Source of the DNA: Deltaproteobacteria bacterium
GTDB lineage: Bacteria; Bdellovibrionota_B; Oligoflexia; Oligoflexales; Bog-1112
Assembly: GCA_020635195.1 (NCBI GenBank)
Contig: JACKAG010000009.1
Location: 1-64,000 of the forward strand
Direction: 5' to 3'
Length of the DNA stretch: 64,000 nt
Part shown: positions 1 to 9,038 of the stretch, piece by piece
Layout of the letters: the number at the start of each line of letters is the position of its first letter
How positions within the stretch are numbered: the stretch's first letter is position 1
Notes under the pieces: generated by a model
Databases searched by the model: none
What the model saw: the letters and a program-made list of their open reading frames with translations, nothing else
Told to the model about the DNA's origin: nothing
Made by a program: the position numbers and the translations under genes

Positions 1-296
1 GGCTGATCTGAAAAGGGCTCATCCGGACATACATGATTTTTTGTCAGGAGTGTTGATACTTTGATTTTCAGGTGATTGCTTTGTGGCTGAGAGCTGATCC
101 TGGATGTGCTGGTCAGAAGGGCTGTCGATGCCGCAAGATTTTTGTAAAGTTTGTCAGATGATCTTAATTGGTATAGATCTTTCCGGTTATCTTTGCCATA
201 GATAACCTCCGGATCATTCCAGGCGAAAAGAAGGTTTTGAGAAAAAGATCCGACCAAAAACAGTAGCAGGAAGAAGCAAGCGAAGCTCCTGCACAT
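1..296 (-). CDS. Secreted trypsin-like serine protease, N-terminal part (runs off window)
   Basis: An open frame on the minus strand starts at ATG 296 with AGGGG eight bases upstream and stays open to the window edge. The first 20 or so residues are hydrophobic (FFLLLFLVGSFS), a likely signal peptide. It continues with VIYGKDNRKDLYQ, a run of Ser/Thr-rich sequence and VCPDEPFSDQ. This order matches the pre-catalytic segment of bacterial V8/trypsin-like peptidases (family pattern: a GxDxRxDLYE stretch, then LCxxErFxxQP just before the His-containing strand). The catalytic triad would lie outside the window, so activity cannot be judged. The family call rests on remembered consensus. Confidence 0.6.
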   Translation of the reverse strand, partial: MCRSFACFFLLLFLVGSFSQNLLFAWNDPEVIYGKDNRKDLYQLRSSDKLYKNLAASTALLTSTSRISSQPQSNHLKIKVSTLLTKNHVCPDEPFSDQ

Positions 297-424
297 GCAT
301 GTTTCCCCTATCGCATCGGGCTGTGAATCTGACCTGATAACATGAGCTTAGCGGATGACAGTGTGTATGGTCAATATGCTATTATGGCATATTTAAATAT
401 CCGGTCCGTTAGCAGGAGAAAACT

Positions 425-814
425 ATGGAAATTCATATTTCCGGCTTTCCGGTTTTTATGAAACTTGGATATTTTTCAAAAGAGAGACTCAGTGGTCAGG
501 AAGTGCTGGTCAGTCTGTCAGCAGAGATCATAGAATTTTCGCCATCAGAGACAGAAGATTTGTCTGCTTCTGTTGATTATGGAAGACTGATTTCTCTGAC
601 AGAGGCTGTTCTGAAAGATCAGGAAGTTCGCATGATTGAAACGGCGGTATTCCGTCTTGGACAACGGATGATAAATGAGTTCCCCAGGATCAGTCGTTTA
701 TTTGTTAAAGTTGAAAAACCGATTTTACCTGATGGAATGGGGAAAGGTGCCAGAGTCAGTGTTTCGCATCTCTTTCGTAATAGTCCCGGCTCTGCATGTC
801 TCCCGCAAAACTGA
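425..814 (+). CDS. folB: Dihydroneopterin aldolase family protein (FolB)
   Basis: 129 residues, the usual FolB length. FolB converts 7,8-dihydroneopterin to 6-hydroxymethyl-dihydropterin and glycolaldehyde in cytoplasmic folate synthesis. Visible family features in order: LGYFSKERLSGQ near residues 16-27 (family: IGVxxxERxxGQ), DLSASVDYGRL around 44-54 (family: DTVDYxxL), MIETAVFRL with the catalytic-region Glu, and VKVEKPILPDG with the active-site Lys. AGCAGGAG lies just upstream of ATG 425. The next gene, a UvrA paralogue, starts 24 bp after the stop, so the two are probably co-transcribed; the two functions have no obvious link. No other folate gene is in the window. The C-terminal tail after the KP motif is slightly longer than usual. 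Confidence 0.82.
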   Translation: MEIHISGFPVFMKLGYFSKERLSGQEVLVSLSAEIIEFSPSETEDLSASVDYGRLISLTEAVLKDQEVRMIETAVFRLGQRMINEFPRISRLFVKVEKPILPDGMGKGARVSVSHLFRNSPGSACLPQN

Positions 815-838
815 TGACACAGAAAAAACGGAGCATAT

Positions 839-3310
839 ATGCTCACGAAAACAGAAATCAGGATTTCCGGAGCCTCTGTACATAACCTGAAAGGGCTGAA
901 TCTTTCGTTGCCTCATGAAAGTATTATTGCCGTTACCGGAGTCAGCGGATCGGGAAAAAGCTCACTGGTTTTCGATGTTATTCTGGCAGAAGCCCAGAGA
1001 AGATTTTTTGAGACTCTCTCACACTATTCCAGACAATTTATGAGTATGGAAAAGCGGGCTGATGTTGAGAGTATTGAAGGTCTGTGTCCGGCAGTCGGCC
1101 TGCCTCAGTATGAACAGCTTCCTTCATCAAGGGCGACTGTTGGAAGTTTTTCAGATCTGACTGAGTTACTTGGGGTTCTATTTTCCGGAAAGGGAAAAGC
1201 ATTTTGTCCGGAGCATGAACTGCCTCTTTTTCCACAAACTCCTGATGAAATAAGCCAGCAACTGATCCGTGATTATAGTGATCAGAGGATGGCAATCTGT
1301 GCTCCTTTATCTGTTGCAAAACAAGGATCATTTCAGAAAGAACTGGACCACTATGCCAGAAAAGGTTTTCTGAAGGTTCTCCTCGATGGATCTTTCCTGT
1401 CGATCGATCCTCTTCCGAAGATTGATGCAGAAAAAAAACACAGCCTTTCTCTGGTGATTGATGTGATCCGGACTGGAGTCAAAAGCCAGGATAGACTGAC
1501 AAGAGCGATTGCTGCTGCTGCTGAGGAAAGCAAAGGTTATGCCGAATGCTGGCTAGCAAAAGATCTTTCAGGACCATTACCTCCCCCTGTCTCTTACTCT
1601 TTGTCCGGCGGCTGTCAGATATGTCACTTCAGTTTTCCAAAGGTGGACCCACGTTACTTTTCCCCTAATTCCCTCGGACGCTGTCTTCGCTGTGATGGAA
1701 GAGGGAGTTATCCTGCACATGGAGCCGAGCTCTGTGAGGACTGCAAGGGCAGTGGCCTTAGCCAGCTGGCTGCCTGTACCCGCATTGGGCAGACAAGTGC
1801 TATGGACTGTCATCTGATGAACCTGTCAGATCTTCATAGCTTTATCAGCTCTCTGACTATATCAGACCCTGGATCAGAACTTCTGAAAGGCGAACTGTTG
1901 CGGAAGATCACCGGGATGGATCAGCTTGGCCTGGGCTATCTGTCCGTGTCCAGGAGGCTGACGAGTCTCTCCACTGGTGAATATCAGAAACTCAGGCTGG
2001 CCAGTCTTCCCGTTCGCCAGCTCCGCGGCTTGCTCTATGTTCTTGATGAACCTGTTCAGGGTCTGCACTGGCGGGAAACGGCTGCTGTAATGGCCCGCCT
2101 ACGGGAGCTGCGTGATCAGGGCAATACGGTGATTATGGTAGCCCATCATCGTGAACTGATCAGAGAAGCGGATTATGTCGTGGAGCTGGGGCCAGGTGGA
2201 GGAACTCAGGGCGGGGAGCTGCTCGCGTGTTTCAGACCTTCAGAGGCAGAAAATATTGTTTCTTTTTCTCAGACAGCCCGCAGCCTGCTGCAAAAGCCTC
2301 TGTCAGGATCTCAGGGATGTTCTGATGACAGGTCCTTATCTGCATGTCATCAGGATTTTTTTCGTCTGCGTCATGTTCACTTTCTGAATCTTAGGATTGA
2401 AGAAGTGTGTTTTCTGGCTGCTTCCCTGAATATCATCTGTGGTGTTTCAGGAGCCGGAAAAAGTAGCTTGTTACGTGGGGCTGTGTTTCCAGCAGCTTCC
2501 GCTGAACCCTCAGAGGCTGCCGAGGGTCGCATTGAATGGATTCCACCAAAAGACAGAACTCTTCGCTCTGTGCGGTATTTTGGACGAGAGCCATTGGCTG
2601 CCAAGGGGGCTGCATTTCCGGCTACAATTCTGGATGTCTATACTCATATCAGACAACTGTTTGCCTCTCTCCCGGAAGCCCAGATAAGTGGATTGACTCT
2701 CAGAGATTTCTCCCTTCAGGCCGGAGGGGGTCGATGTGAAAACTGTTCCGGACAGGGGCAGGTTTCACTGAAAATGACATTCTTAGCGGATGCGCAGGTG
2801 GAGTGCCCGGAATGTCAGGGACAAAGATTTCAGGAAAAGGTACTGAATATCCAATACAGGGGCTTAAACCTTGCTCAGATTCTGAAACTATCTCTTGACG
2901 AGAGTATAGAATTTTTCAGTTCTTTTCCAAAGATCAGGAAAAAACTACAGCTGGCAAGTGAGCTTGGACTTGGCTACCTTGGGCTCGGCCAGCCCGCAAC
3001 AGGCTTGTCGGGAGGAGAGGCCCAAAGACTGAAGCTGGCGTCCTGGCTCAGAGCAGATCCTGATGTGCTGATTCTGATGGACGAACCCTGCCGGGGACTG
3101 CACTTTTCTGAAGTTCATCAGCTTATGAAAGTCCTGAGACGATTGACTTCAGCGGGAGCAACCATAATGATCACCGAACATCATCCTGATGCGATCCTCT
3201 ATGGAGACTGGATTGTGGAGCTTGGTCCAGGCGCAGCTGATCAGGGAGGGCAGCTTGTCTGGCAGGGGAGCGGACGTGATTTTATGAGCCGGGATGAAAA
3301 TATCATCTGA
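839..3310 (+). CDS. Divergent UvrA-like ABC ATPase
   Basis: 823 residues, shorter than canonical UvrA (about 940). Two nucleotide-binding halves are complete: Walker A GVSGSGKSS at 34-42 with the following FETLSHYSRQF stretch, a segment resembling the UvrB-binding domain (KGFLKVLLDG), a first cysteine cluster (CQIC, CLRC, CEDC), signature LSTGE and Walker B LYVLDEPVQGLH. The second half has Walker A GVSGAGKSS, a zinc module CENC/CPEC, signature LSGGEAQRLKLAS and LILMDEPCRGLH. UvrA finds bulky DNA lesions and loads UvrB. The first signature deviates (LSTGE for LSGGE), and the protein is short and divergent, so a UvrA2-type paralogue seems more likely than the housekeeping copy. It follows folB closely and converges on an HD-GYP gene. 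Confidence 0.8.
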   Translation: MLTKTEIRISGASVHNLKGLNLSLPHESIIAVTGVSGSGKSSLVFDVILAEAQRRFFETLSHYSRQFMSMEKRADVESIEGLCPAVGLPQYEQLPSSRATVGSFSDLTELLGVLFSGKGKAFCPEHELPLFPQTPDEISQQLIRDYSDQRMAICAPLSVAKQGSFQKELDHYARKGFLKVLLDGSFLSIDPLPKIDAEKKHSLSLVIDVIRTGVKSQDRLTRAIAAAAEESKGYAECWLAKDLSGPLPPPVSYSLSGGCQICHFSFPKVDPRYFSPNSLGRCLRCDGRGSYPAHGAELCEDCKGSGLSQLAACTRIGQTSAMDCHLMNLSDLHSFISSLTISDPGSELLKGELLRKITGMDQLGLGYLSVSRRLTSLSTGEYQKLRLASLPVRQLRGLLYVLDEPVQGLHWRETAAVMARLRELRDQGNTVIMVAHHRELIREADYVVELGPGGGTQGGELLACFRPSEAENIVSFSQTARSLLQKPLSGSQGCSDDRSLSACHQDFFRLRHVHFLNLRIEEVCFLAASLNIICGVSGAGKSSLLRGAVFPAASAEPSEAAEGRIEWIPPKDRTLRSVRYFGREPLAAKGAAFPATILDVYTHIRQLFASLPEAQISGLTLRDFSLQAGGGRCENCSGQGQVSLKMTFLADAQVECPECQGQRFQEKVLNIQYRGLNLAQILKLSLDESIEFFSSFPKIRKKLQLASELGLGYLGLGQPATGLSGGEAQRLKLASWLRADPDVLILMDEPCRGLHFSEVHQLMKVLRRLTSAGATIMITEHHPDAILYGDWIVELGPGAADQGGQLVWQGSGRDFMSRDENII

Positions 3311-3335
3311 TCTCTTTTCCGGGACGTCACTCTTG

Positions 3336-4550
3336 TCAGGACTTGTGTTTTCGCTCTGTTTTAATGTTACGCAGAGCTTCAGAAAAACTTTCTTTTTCGC
3401 TGATCATCCGGACAGAACCGCTCGCGCTTTGTTTCTCGCGTTCTCTGAATACCTCAATGCTGGTCCTGATATGATCACAAAAGGGATAAAATATCTCCGG
3501 ATCGAAGTCATCATCTGCATTTTTTGTCATCAGCTCGATTGCTTCAGTCGATGACATCGCTGCTTTATAGACCCGCTTCATTAAGAGGGCCGAATAGACA
3601 TCCGCAACAGAAATGATTCTTGTGTAGAGATGGATACCCTCCGCATGGTCTTCCAGACGGCCTTTTTTGCCATGTGGGTAACCACGGCCCTTAAAACGCT
3701 CATGATGTTCCATGGCAACCCTTGCCGCCAGCTCATTTACGGGAGCTCCTTTATCAATTGCCCGTCGCAGTTCTTCATAGCCCAGAATGGTGTGTGTCTT
3801 CATGATTTCAAATTCTTCCGGGGTAAAAGAACCAGGTTTGTTGAGAACATGATTGGGAACACAGGATTTGCCAGCATCGTGATAAAGGCCGCATTGTGCA
3901 ACAATCTGACATTCTTCCCGGGAAAGCGGGTTTTTCAGAAAACTCATGGCAATTGTCGCAGATAACATGGCAACGGAAGCACTATGATCATACAAGGTTG
4001 AATCACAGCTGATCATCCGGCTCAATGTACCAACGGCGATATCGCTATCAATCTGGCTGGACATAATACTTGCCGTCGCGTCAATTGCTTTGTTTGCAAC
4101 ATGATTATTGATCCCTCCTCTGACAATCATCTGACTTGCAGAGCTCAGGGATGAATAGAGCTCCAGAACACGAGCGTCCAGCGTCCGGTCTTTTTCCAGG
4201 ACAATTCGTATTTTTTTATTTCTGACCTGATTGATCAGAGCTTCAAATTTTGGGAGGTCCGCCTTCAGCACGCAGATATCAATATCTGCTCCTGGCCGGA
4301 TGCTTGCCTGCCACATCTGCTCCAGAAGCTCAGCGCTTAGTTCGTTTGGTTTTATGAATTCAATAATTTCATCACAGGCAACAATAAAAAGACTGAAATC
4401 AATCGCACTGACTTCTCTCAGATACGAAAAAAGTTCCAGTGATACCGGGGCAAATCGTCTGGCGGTTTTTTCGTCGTAAGGCCAGATTTTGCATCGTTGT
4501 CTCGTTGACTCTTTAATCAGGAATTTTCGACGATTGTTTTTTTCTGTCAT
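3336..4550 (-). CDS. HD-GYP domain protein (probable c-di-GMP phosphodiesterase)
   Basis: 404 residues. The C-terminal half carries an HD-GYP domain: HDAGK with H224-D225, then VLNKPG and FEIMKTHTILGYEEL, the HHE motif, GRGYPHG (the GYP loop) and ISVADVYSALLMKRVYK. The family hydrolyses cyclic di-GMP with a bimetal centre; the metal-binding His/Asp residues are present. The N-terminal 190 residues are not a domain I recognise (no receiver or GAF motif, no membrane segment), so it is likely cytoplasmic with a divergent sensory or dimerisation region. An AGGA precedes ATG 4550. It ends 25 bp from the convergent UvrA-like gene. A second HD-GYP protein lies at 40-42 kb. Confidence 0.85.
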   Translation of the reverse strand: MTEKNNRRKFLIKESTRQRCKIWPYDEKTARRFAPVSLELFSYLREVSAIDFSLFIVACDEIIEFIKPNELSAELLEQMWQASIRPGADIDICVLKADLPKFEALINQVRNKKIRIVLEKDRTLDARVLELYSSLSSASQMIVRGGINNHVANKAIDATASIMSSQIDSDIAVGTLSRMISCDSTLYDHSASVAMLSATIAMSFLKNPLSREECQIVAQCGLYHDAGKSCVPNHVLNKPGSFTPEEFEIMKTHTILGYEELRRAIDKGAPVNELAARVAMEHHERFKGRGYPHGKKGRLEDHAEGIHLYTRIISVADVYSALLMKRVYKAAMSSTEAIELMTKNADDDFDPEIFYPFCDHIRTSIEVFREREKQSASGSVRMISEKESFSEALRNIKTERKHKS

Positions 4551-4619
4551 GTGTTTGATTCCTGAAACAGGCGGATGGCAAAAACATTCTGTTATTTTAG
4601 GATAGCCTGTTTTAAAATC

Positions 4620-6005
4620 TTAACATAACGGAACATTGACAGCCAGCCCACCACGTGATGTTTCCTTATATTTCCGTTTCATATCATTGCCTGTATCTTT
4701 CATGGTTTTAATAACAGAATCCAGAGAGACTCTGTGAGTTCCGTCTCCACCGAGAGCGATTCTGGCAGCGTTGATAGCTTTGACTGCACCCATAGCATTT
4801 CGTTCGATACAGGGAATCTGGACCAGACCGGCCACCGGATCACAGGTCAGGCCGAGATTATGTTCCATAGCAATCTCAGCCGCCTGTTCAATCTGCCGGG
4901 CATGACCATTCTGAGCTGCGACCAGTCCGGCAGCAGCCATAGAGCAGGCCACTCCGACTTCCCCCTGACAACCGACCTCAGCACCGGATATAGAAGCATT
5001 TCCGGCATATAAAGAGCCAATAGCGGTCGCCGTCAGCAGATATCGGCGAATCCCATCCTGGTCTGATCCTTTGATGAAGGTCTGATAATATCGGATGACG
5101 GCTGGGATAATACCTGCTGCACCATTGGTTGGGGCTGTAACGACTTTTGATCCGCTGGCGTTTTCTTCGCTGACAGCCAGTGCGTATAAGTTAACCCAAT
5201 CCAGCACAGTCAGAGGATCTCCCTGATGCTGTTCCTGTTTCTGCTTCAAAGACTGGTAAATAGCATGAGCCCTTCTTCTGACCTTCAGAGAGCCTGGAAG
5301 GACTCCATCCTGCTGGCAACCACGCTCAATACTTGCATCCATCGCCTGCCAGATCTCGTCCAGATAATGAAATACCTCCTCCCTGCTTTTGTTTCGGGAA
5401 CATTCATTGAGTAGCACAATTTCCGCGATAGTCTTGCCTTTCTCTTCACATAAGCGGAGAAGTGCATCTCCCGATGAGAAAGCAAAGGGAACTTCAGGGG
5501 CTTCTTCGATGAAAGTCAGTTGTGTCCCATCTGAGTTGCTGATAGCAATCTGACCTCCTCCCACCGAAAAATAAGATTGTTCGGAAAGGACAATTCCATC
5601 TTCTGTGCTCGCCCGAAAGATGATCCCGTTAGGATGAGGAGGAAGGGTTTTTCGGCGAAGGTAGATGATATGAATCTGCGGATCAAAGGGAATACTGATT
5701 TCTCCATTTAGCATCAGCTGTCCGGACTGACGAACTTTTGTCACCTGTGCGTCGATGGACTCCGGAAGAATCAGATGAGGCTGTTCGCCCAGGAGTCCCA
5801 GAATCAGGGCTTTGTCTGTACCATGTCCTATGCCTGTCAGAGCAAGCGAGCCATACAGTTCGACAACAATTTTCTGAACCTGATGAAATAACGAAAGATT
5901 CTTCAGGTTTGCGATGAAGGAGCCAGCAGCCAGCATAGGCCCTATAGTATGTGAGCTGGAGGGACCTATACCGATTTTAAACAACTGAAATAAGCTGATT
6001 TTCAT
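4620..6005 (-). CDS. sdaA: L-serine dehydratase, single-chain iron-sulfur type
   Basis: 461 residues from ATG 6005, preceded by AGGA eight to nine bases upstream. This start gives [20 protein letters not shown], matching the E. coli SdaA N-terminus; an in-frame upstream ATG at 6062 has no better signal. The enzyme deaminates L-serine to pyruvate and ammonia with an oxygen-labile [4Fe-4S] cluster. Beta domain is N-terminal ([13 protein letters not shown]), alpha domain C-terminal with [15 protein letters not shown] and [18 protein letters not shown] supplying cluster cysteines. The chain ends in Cys after TSRGGLAVN, as in enzymes where the C-terminal Cys tucks into the active site. Length fits the fused alpha-beta class (about 455). 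Confidence 0.93.
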   Translation of the reverse strand: MKISLFQLFKIGIGPSSSHTIGPMLAAGSFIANLKNLSLFHQVQKIVVELYGSLALTGIGHGTDKALILGLLGEQPHLILPESIDAQVTKVRQSGQLMLNGEISIPFDPQIHIIYLRRKTLPPHPNGIIFRASTEDGIVLSEQSYFSVGGGQIAISNSDGTQLTFIEEAPEVPFAFSSGDALLRLCEEKGKTIAEIVLLNECSRNKSREEVFHYLDEIWQAMDASIERGCQQDGVLPGSLKVRRRAHAIYQSLKQKQEQHQGDPLTVLDWVNLYALAVSEENASGSKVVTAPTNGAAGIIPAVIRYYQTFIKGSDQDGIRRYLLTATAIGSLYAGNASISGAEVGCQGEVGVACSMAAAGLVAAQNGHARQIEQAAEIAMEHNLGLTCDPVAGLVQIPCIERNAMGAVKAINAARIALGGDGTHRVSLDSVIKTMKDTGNDMKRKYKETSRGGLAVNVPLC

Positions 6006-6248
6006 GGAAAAATTCCTGTGTCTGCTCATGCCATCAGGCAGGATCAGGATCTGAGTATTCATTCTGTGATCTGTTTAACAGAATGTTCCTGTCCGATTTA
6101 ACAAACTTTCCCAATCACGATATCATGGGTGTGTGGCATGTAACAGAGGATACTCTTTGAGAATATTATTCTTCAGATTTAAGTCCCGGCGTCAGTGATC
6201 GAGAAGAGATTTACAGATTTTTTTATATGGGCAGGAGGACTCCAGAAT

Positions 6249-6635
6249 ATGTCTGATGTTCAGAAAAATCCAGTCAGGCGTTGTCTGCTGGTTGATGACA
6301 GTGATGAGTATCTGAATATCCTGGCCACTATGCTTGAGCCAGACTTTGAGGTGGTCTGGGCTCACAATGGCTTGCTGGCCTGGAACCTCTTCCTTGAACA
6401 GACTTTTGATCTGATTATTTCTGATTTCGTCATGCCCGTTATGAATGGGTTTGAACTGATCAGACGGATACGGGATCGGGATCAAAAGATTCCTGTCTTT
6501 ATGATTACAGGCTATGAAATCGTAGACCCGGATAACTTTAAACGCAGAATGGAACTTCTTAATATTAATGGGCTTCTTTCCAAACCACTGAAGAAAGACG
6601 ATTTACTGTCTCAGCTGAATGAGCTATTTGTCTGA
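6249..6635 (+). CDS. Single-domain response regulator
   Basis: 128 residues from ATG 6249, which has AGGAGG about ten bases upstream; a longer frame from 6195 lacks a signal. It is a stand-alone receiver (CheY-like) domain with all key positions: acidic pair D16-D17 in LLVDDSDE, phosphoacceptor D59 in IISDFVMPVMNG, T87 in FMITGYE and K112 in LLSKPLKKDD. There is no output domain, so it presumably acts by protein contact in a phosphorelay or motility/c-di-GMP circuit. No histidine kinase is adjacent; the nearest is at 49.2 kb. Confidence 0.9.
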   Translation: MSDVQKNPVRRCLLVDDSDEYLNILATMLEPDFEVVWAHNGLLAWNLFLEQTFDLIISDFVMPVMNGFELIRRIRDRDQKIPVFMITGYEIVDPDNFKRRMELLNINGLLSKPLKKDDLLSQLNELFV

Positions 6636-6764
6636 TATCATCGCTATTGACGTCTTGTTTTTTTAAGTGATTCAATCTGTTATTCTTATCACGTACCTTT
6701 ATACTGAAGAAAAGCCGTTGTGGCGATGTTTTATCTCTTATCTGTCACAACAACGGAGATATTC

Positions 6765-7625
6765 ATGAGCAAGATTCTCGATGAATTGCTGGAAATTTTC
6801 GATCTGTCTAAATCAGATGAGGATTCCTGGACCGGACAAAATCAGGATCTTGGTTATGTCAGACTGTTCGGAGGGCAGGTGCTTGGGCAGGCTCTTGTTG
6901 CAGCAAAGAGAACCGTTGAAAACTGGTTGCCACACTCACTTCATGCTTATTTTCTTCGTCCGGGAGATCCTTCTGTTCCGGTCCGATACCAGGTTCACAG
7001 AATCCGTAATGGCAGAAGCTTTGCGACCAGGCGAGTCGTTGCATTACAACATGAACGTGCCATTTTTAATATGTCTGCCTCTTTTCAGGTCATAGAAAGC
7101 GGATTTGAACATCAGAGCACTATGCCTGTTGTCAAAGGTCCCGAAGGGATCAAATCAGAACTGGAAAGAGCCAGGGAAAGCCAGGAACGACTTCCTGATG
7201 CTCTGAAAGATTATCTGCTTCGTGACCGTCCGGTTGAAATCCGTAATCCGAATCCGGTTTCTTATTTTCATCCGGAAAAGAGGGCTGCAGTGAATCAGTC
7301 CTGGGTCAGGACAGTTGCGACTATGCCTGACGATCCTGTCATCCATTATTGTATGCTCGCTTATATTTCTGATATGAATCTGATTGAAGCATGCATGATG
7401 CCTCATGCTGTAAATCTGCTTCAGAAGAACATGCAGATTGCGAGTCTGGATCATTCCATGTGGTTTCATCAGCCATTTCGCGTGGATGAGTGGTTACTTT
7501 ATCATTCCCACAGTCCCGTTGCCAGCGGTAGCCGTGGGCTGAATTTCGGAAGTTTTTATCGACAAGATGGTACCCTGGTTGCAAGCACAGCGCAGGAAGG
7601 GTTGATTCGCCAGCGAGAGCGCTGA
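6765..7625 (+). CDS. tesB: Acyl-CoA thioesterase II
   Basis: 286 residues from ATG 6765, exactly the E. coli TesB length, with CGGAG upstream; an in-frame ATG at 6720 is unlikely. The double hot-dog enzyme hydrolyses medium- and long-chain acyl-CoAs. Visible motifs: LFGGQVLGQAL near residue 33, YFLRPGDPSVP, SFATRRVVALQ, and the C-terminal half SLDHSMWFHQPFRVDEW (catalytic-region Asp), SPVASGSRGL and GTLVASTAQEGLIR with the active-site Gln. The E. coli Thr of the catalytic triad aligns with Pro here, which I believe is common in other TesB homologues. It ends 22 bp from convergent purA. Confidence 0.93.
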   Translation: MSKILDELLEIFDLSKSDEDSWTGQNQDLGYVRLFGGQVLGQALVAAKRTVENWLPHSLHAYFLRPGDPSVPVRYQVHRIRNGRSFATRRVVALQHERAIFNMSASFQVIESGFEHQSTMPVVKGPEGIKSELERARESQERLPDALKDYLLRDRPVEIRNPNPVSYFHPEKRAAVNQSWVRTVATMPDDPVIHYCMLAYISDMNLIEACMMPHAVNLLQKNMQIASLDHSMWFHQPFRVDEWLLYHSHSPVASGSRGLNFGSFYRQDGTLVASTAQEGLIRQRER

Positions 7626-7647
7626 GCGGCTAATCATGACATCATTC

Positions 7648-8913
7648 TCATTTTAATTTCAGATAGTCGTTCCTGCCAGATCCGACTCCTGCCATGGTGA
7701 TCGGGACCTGGCAAAGTTGCTCTGCTTCTCTGATAAAATTCTGAGCTTCCTGAGGAAGATCTGCAAAGGTTCCTTCTGTCTTCAGTTCCTGTTTCCAGCC
7801 AGGCAGGGATCTGAAGACAGGAACGCAGCCCGAAAGAATCCGGCTATCTTCTGGAAATGTATTGATATCACCTAATTGCGGATGATGATAATGAGTTGCA
7901 ATGCTGATCTTGTCGAAAGCGCTCAGAATATCAAGTTTGTTCATAAAGATTTCATCGAAGCCATTTACTTCCGCAGCGTAGCGCATGGCGACAGTATCCA
8001 GCCAGCCACATCGTCTCGGACGGTTCGTCGTCGCGCCAAATTCGTTTCCCTGTCTGGAAAGAAGACGTCCGTCTTCATCATGTAGTTCTGTCGGAAAAGG
8101 CCCTTCACCAACTCTGGTTACATATGCCTTGGCGATCCCTATAATCCTCTGAACCCTGCGCGGATCAATTCCCAGGCTGGTGGTCGCTCCGCTGGCGATT
8201 GTATGACTTGATGTCACATATGGATAGGTCCCATGGCTGAGGTCCAGTAAAGTCCCCTGGGCACCTTCCAGCAGCAGACGTGTTCCTTCGCTGAGCTGCC
8301 GCCTGATCCGGGCCTCAACAGGACATATAAATGGTGCCAGCATTGTTGCGGAGCTTTCGAATTCTTTCCATAAATTCTGATCTTCTTCCCATGACTGACG
8401 AAAGAGTGGAGACTCTGTACGTCTTGCCTGAATCCATTGTTTTCGGCTTTCCGGATTACAAAACTCTGACATCAGAAGGCCAGAGCGCTGGGATCGATCC
8501 GTATATGCAGGACCAATCCCTCTTTTTGTTGTTCCGATAGGTCTGTTCAGGCTGGACTCTGAGAGCTGGTCTGCGCGGATATGATAGGGGGTGATCACAT
8601 GACTTTTTTCGGAAATCAGAAAATTTTCCGGGTTTAGCTGAACTTTTTCTGCGATCATCTGTATTTCTTTACAAAGCTCAGCAGGGTTGATGACAACTCC
8701 CGACAACAGAGCAGCGATCTTACCGGGATGAAAAATCCCACTGGGAATCTGGTGCAAAACAACTTTTTCTCCATCGACATAGAGTGTATGGCCTGCGTTG
8801 TTTCCACCCTGAAACCTTGCGATGATGTCATGGTCCTGACCAAGATAGTCGATCCATTTGCCTTTGCCTTCATCTCCCCACTGAGCTCCGATCAGGATAG
8901 TGATCTGTGACAT
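7648..8913 (-). CDS. purA: Adenylosuccinate synthetase
   Basis: 421 residues. It joins IMP and aspartate with GTP to form adenylosuccinate, first step of the AMP branch. Motifs: IGAQWGDEGKGKWIDYL at residues 7-23 (P-loop and catalytic Asp), QGGNNAGHTL with the catalytic His, IGTTKRGIGPAYTDR, LLEGAQGTLLDLSHGTYPYVTSS, TRVGEGPFPTEL and GATTNRPRRCGWLD. AAGGAGC precedes ATG 8913. The C-terminus is a little degenerate relative to the usual STGPxRxxTI. It is divergent from purB, the next step, with only 125 bp between the start codons, so both promoters must sit in that gap; no known operator could be recognised there. Confidence 0.96.
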   Translation of the reverse strand: MSQITILIGAQWGDEGKGKWIDYLGQDHDIIARFQGGNNAGHTLYVDGEKVVLHQIPSGIFHPGKIAALLSGVVINPAELCKEIQMIAEKVQLNPENFLISEKSHVITPYHIRADQLSESSLNRPIGTTKRGIGPAYTDRSQRSGLLMSEFCNPESRKQWIQARRTESPLFRQSWEEDQNLWKEFESSATMLAPFICPVEARIRRQLSEGTRLLLEGAQGTLLDLSHGTYPYVTSSHTIASGATTSLGIDPRRVQRIIGIAKAYVTRVGEGPFPTELHDEDGRLLSRQGNEFGATTNRPRRCGWLDTVAMRYAAEVNGFDEIFMNKLDILSAFDKISIATHYHHPQLGDINTFPEDSRILSGCVPVFRSLPGWKQELKTEGTFADLPQEAQNFIREAEQLCQVPITMAGVGSGRNDYLKLK

Positions 8914-9038
8914 GTTGTTGCTCCTTCAGAAGAAATACTCGGGTGCCTCCCGGAGGATTAATGCTACTGCTATTTTTTTTCAGGCGATAGTATAGTCTCA
9001 GGGAAGTGGACAGGAATTCTATCTGAGGTTTTTTTCTG

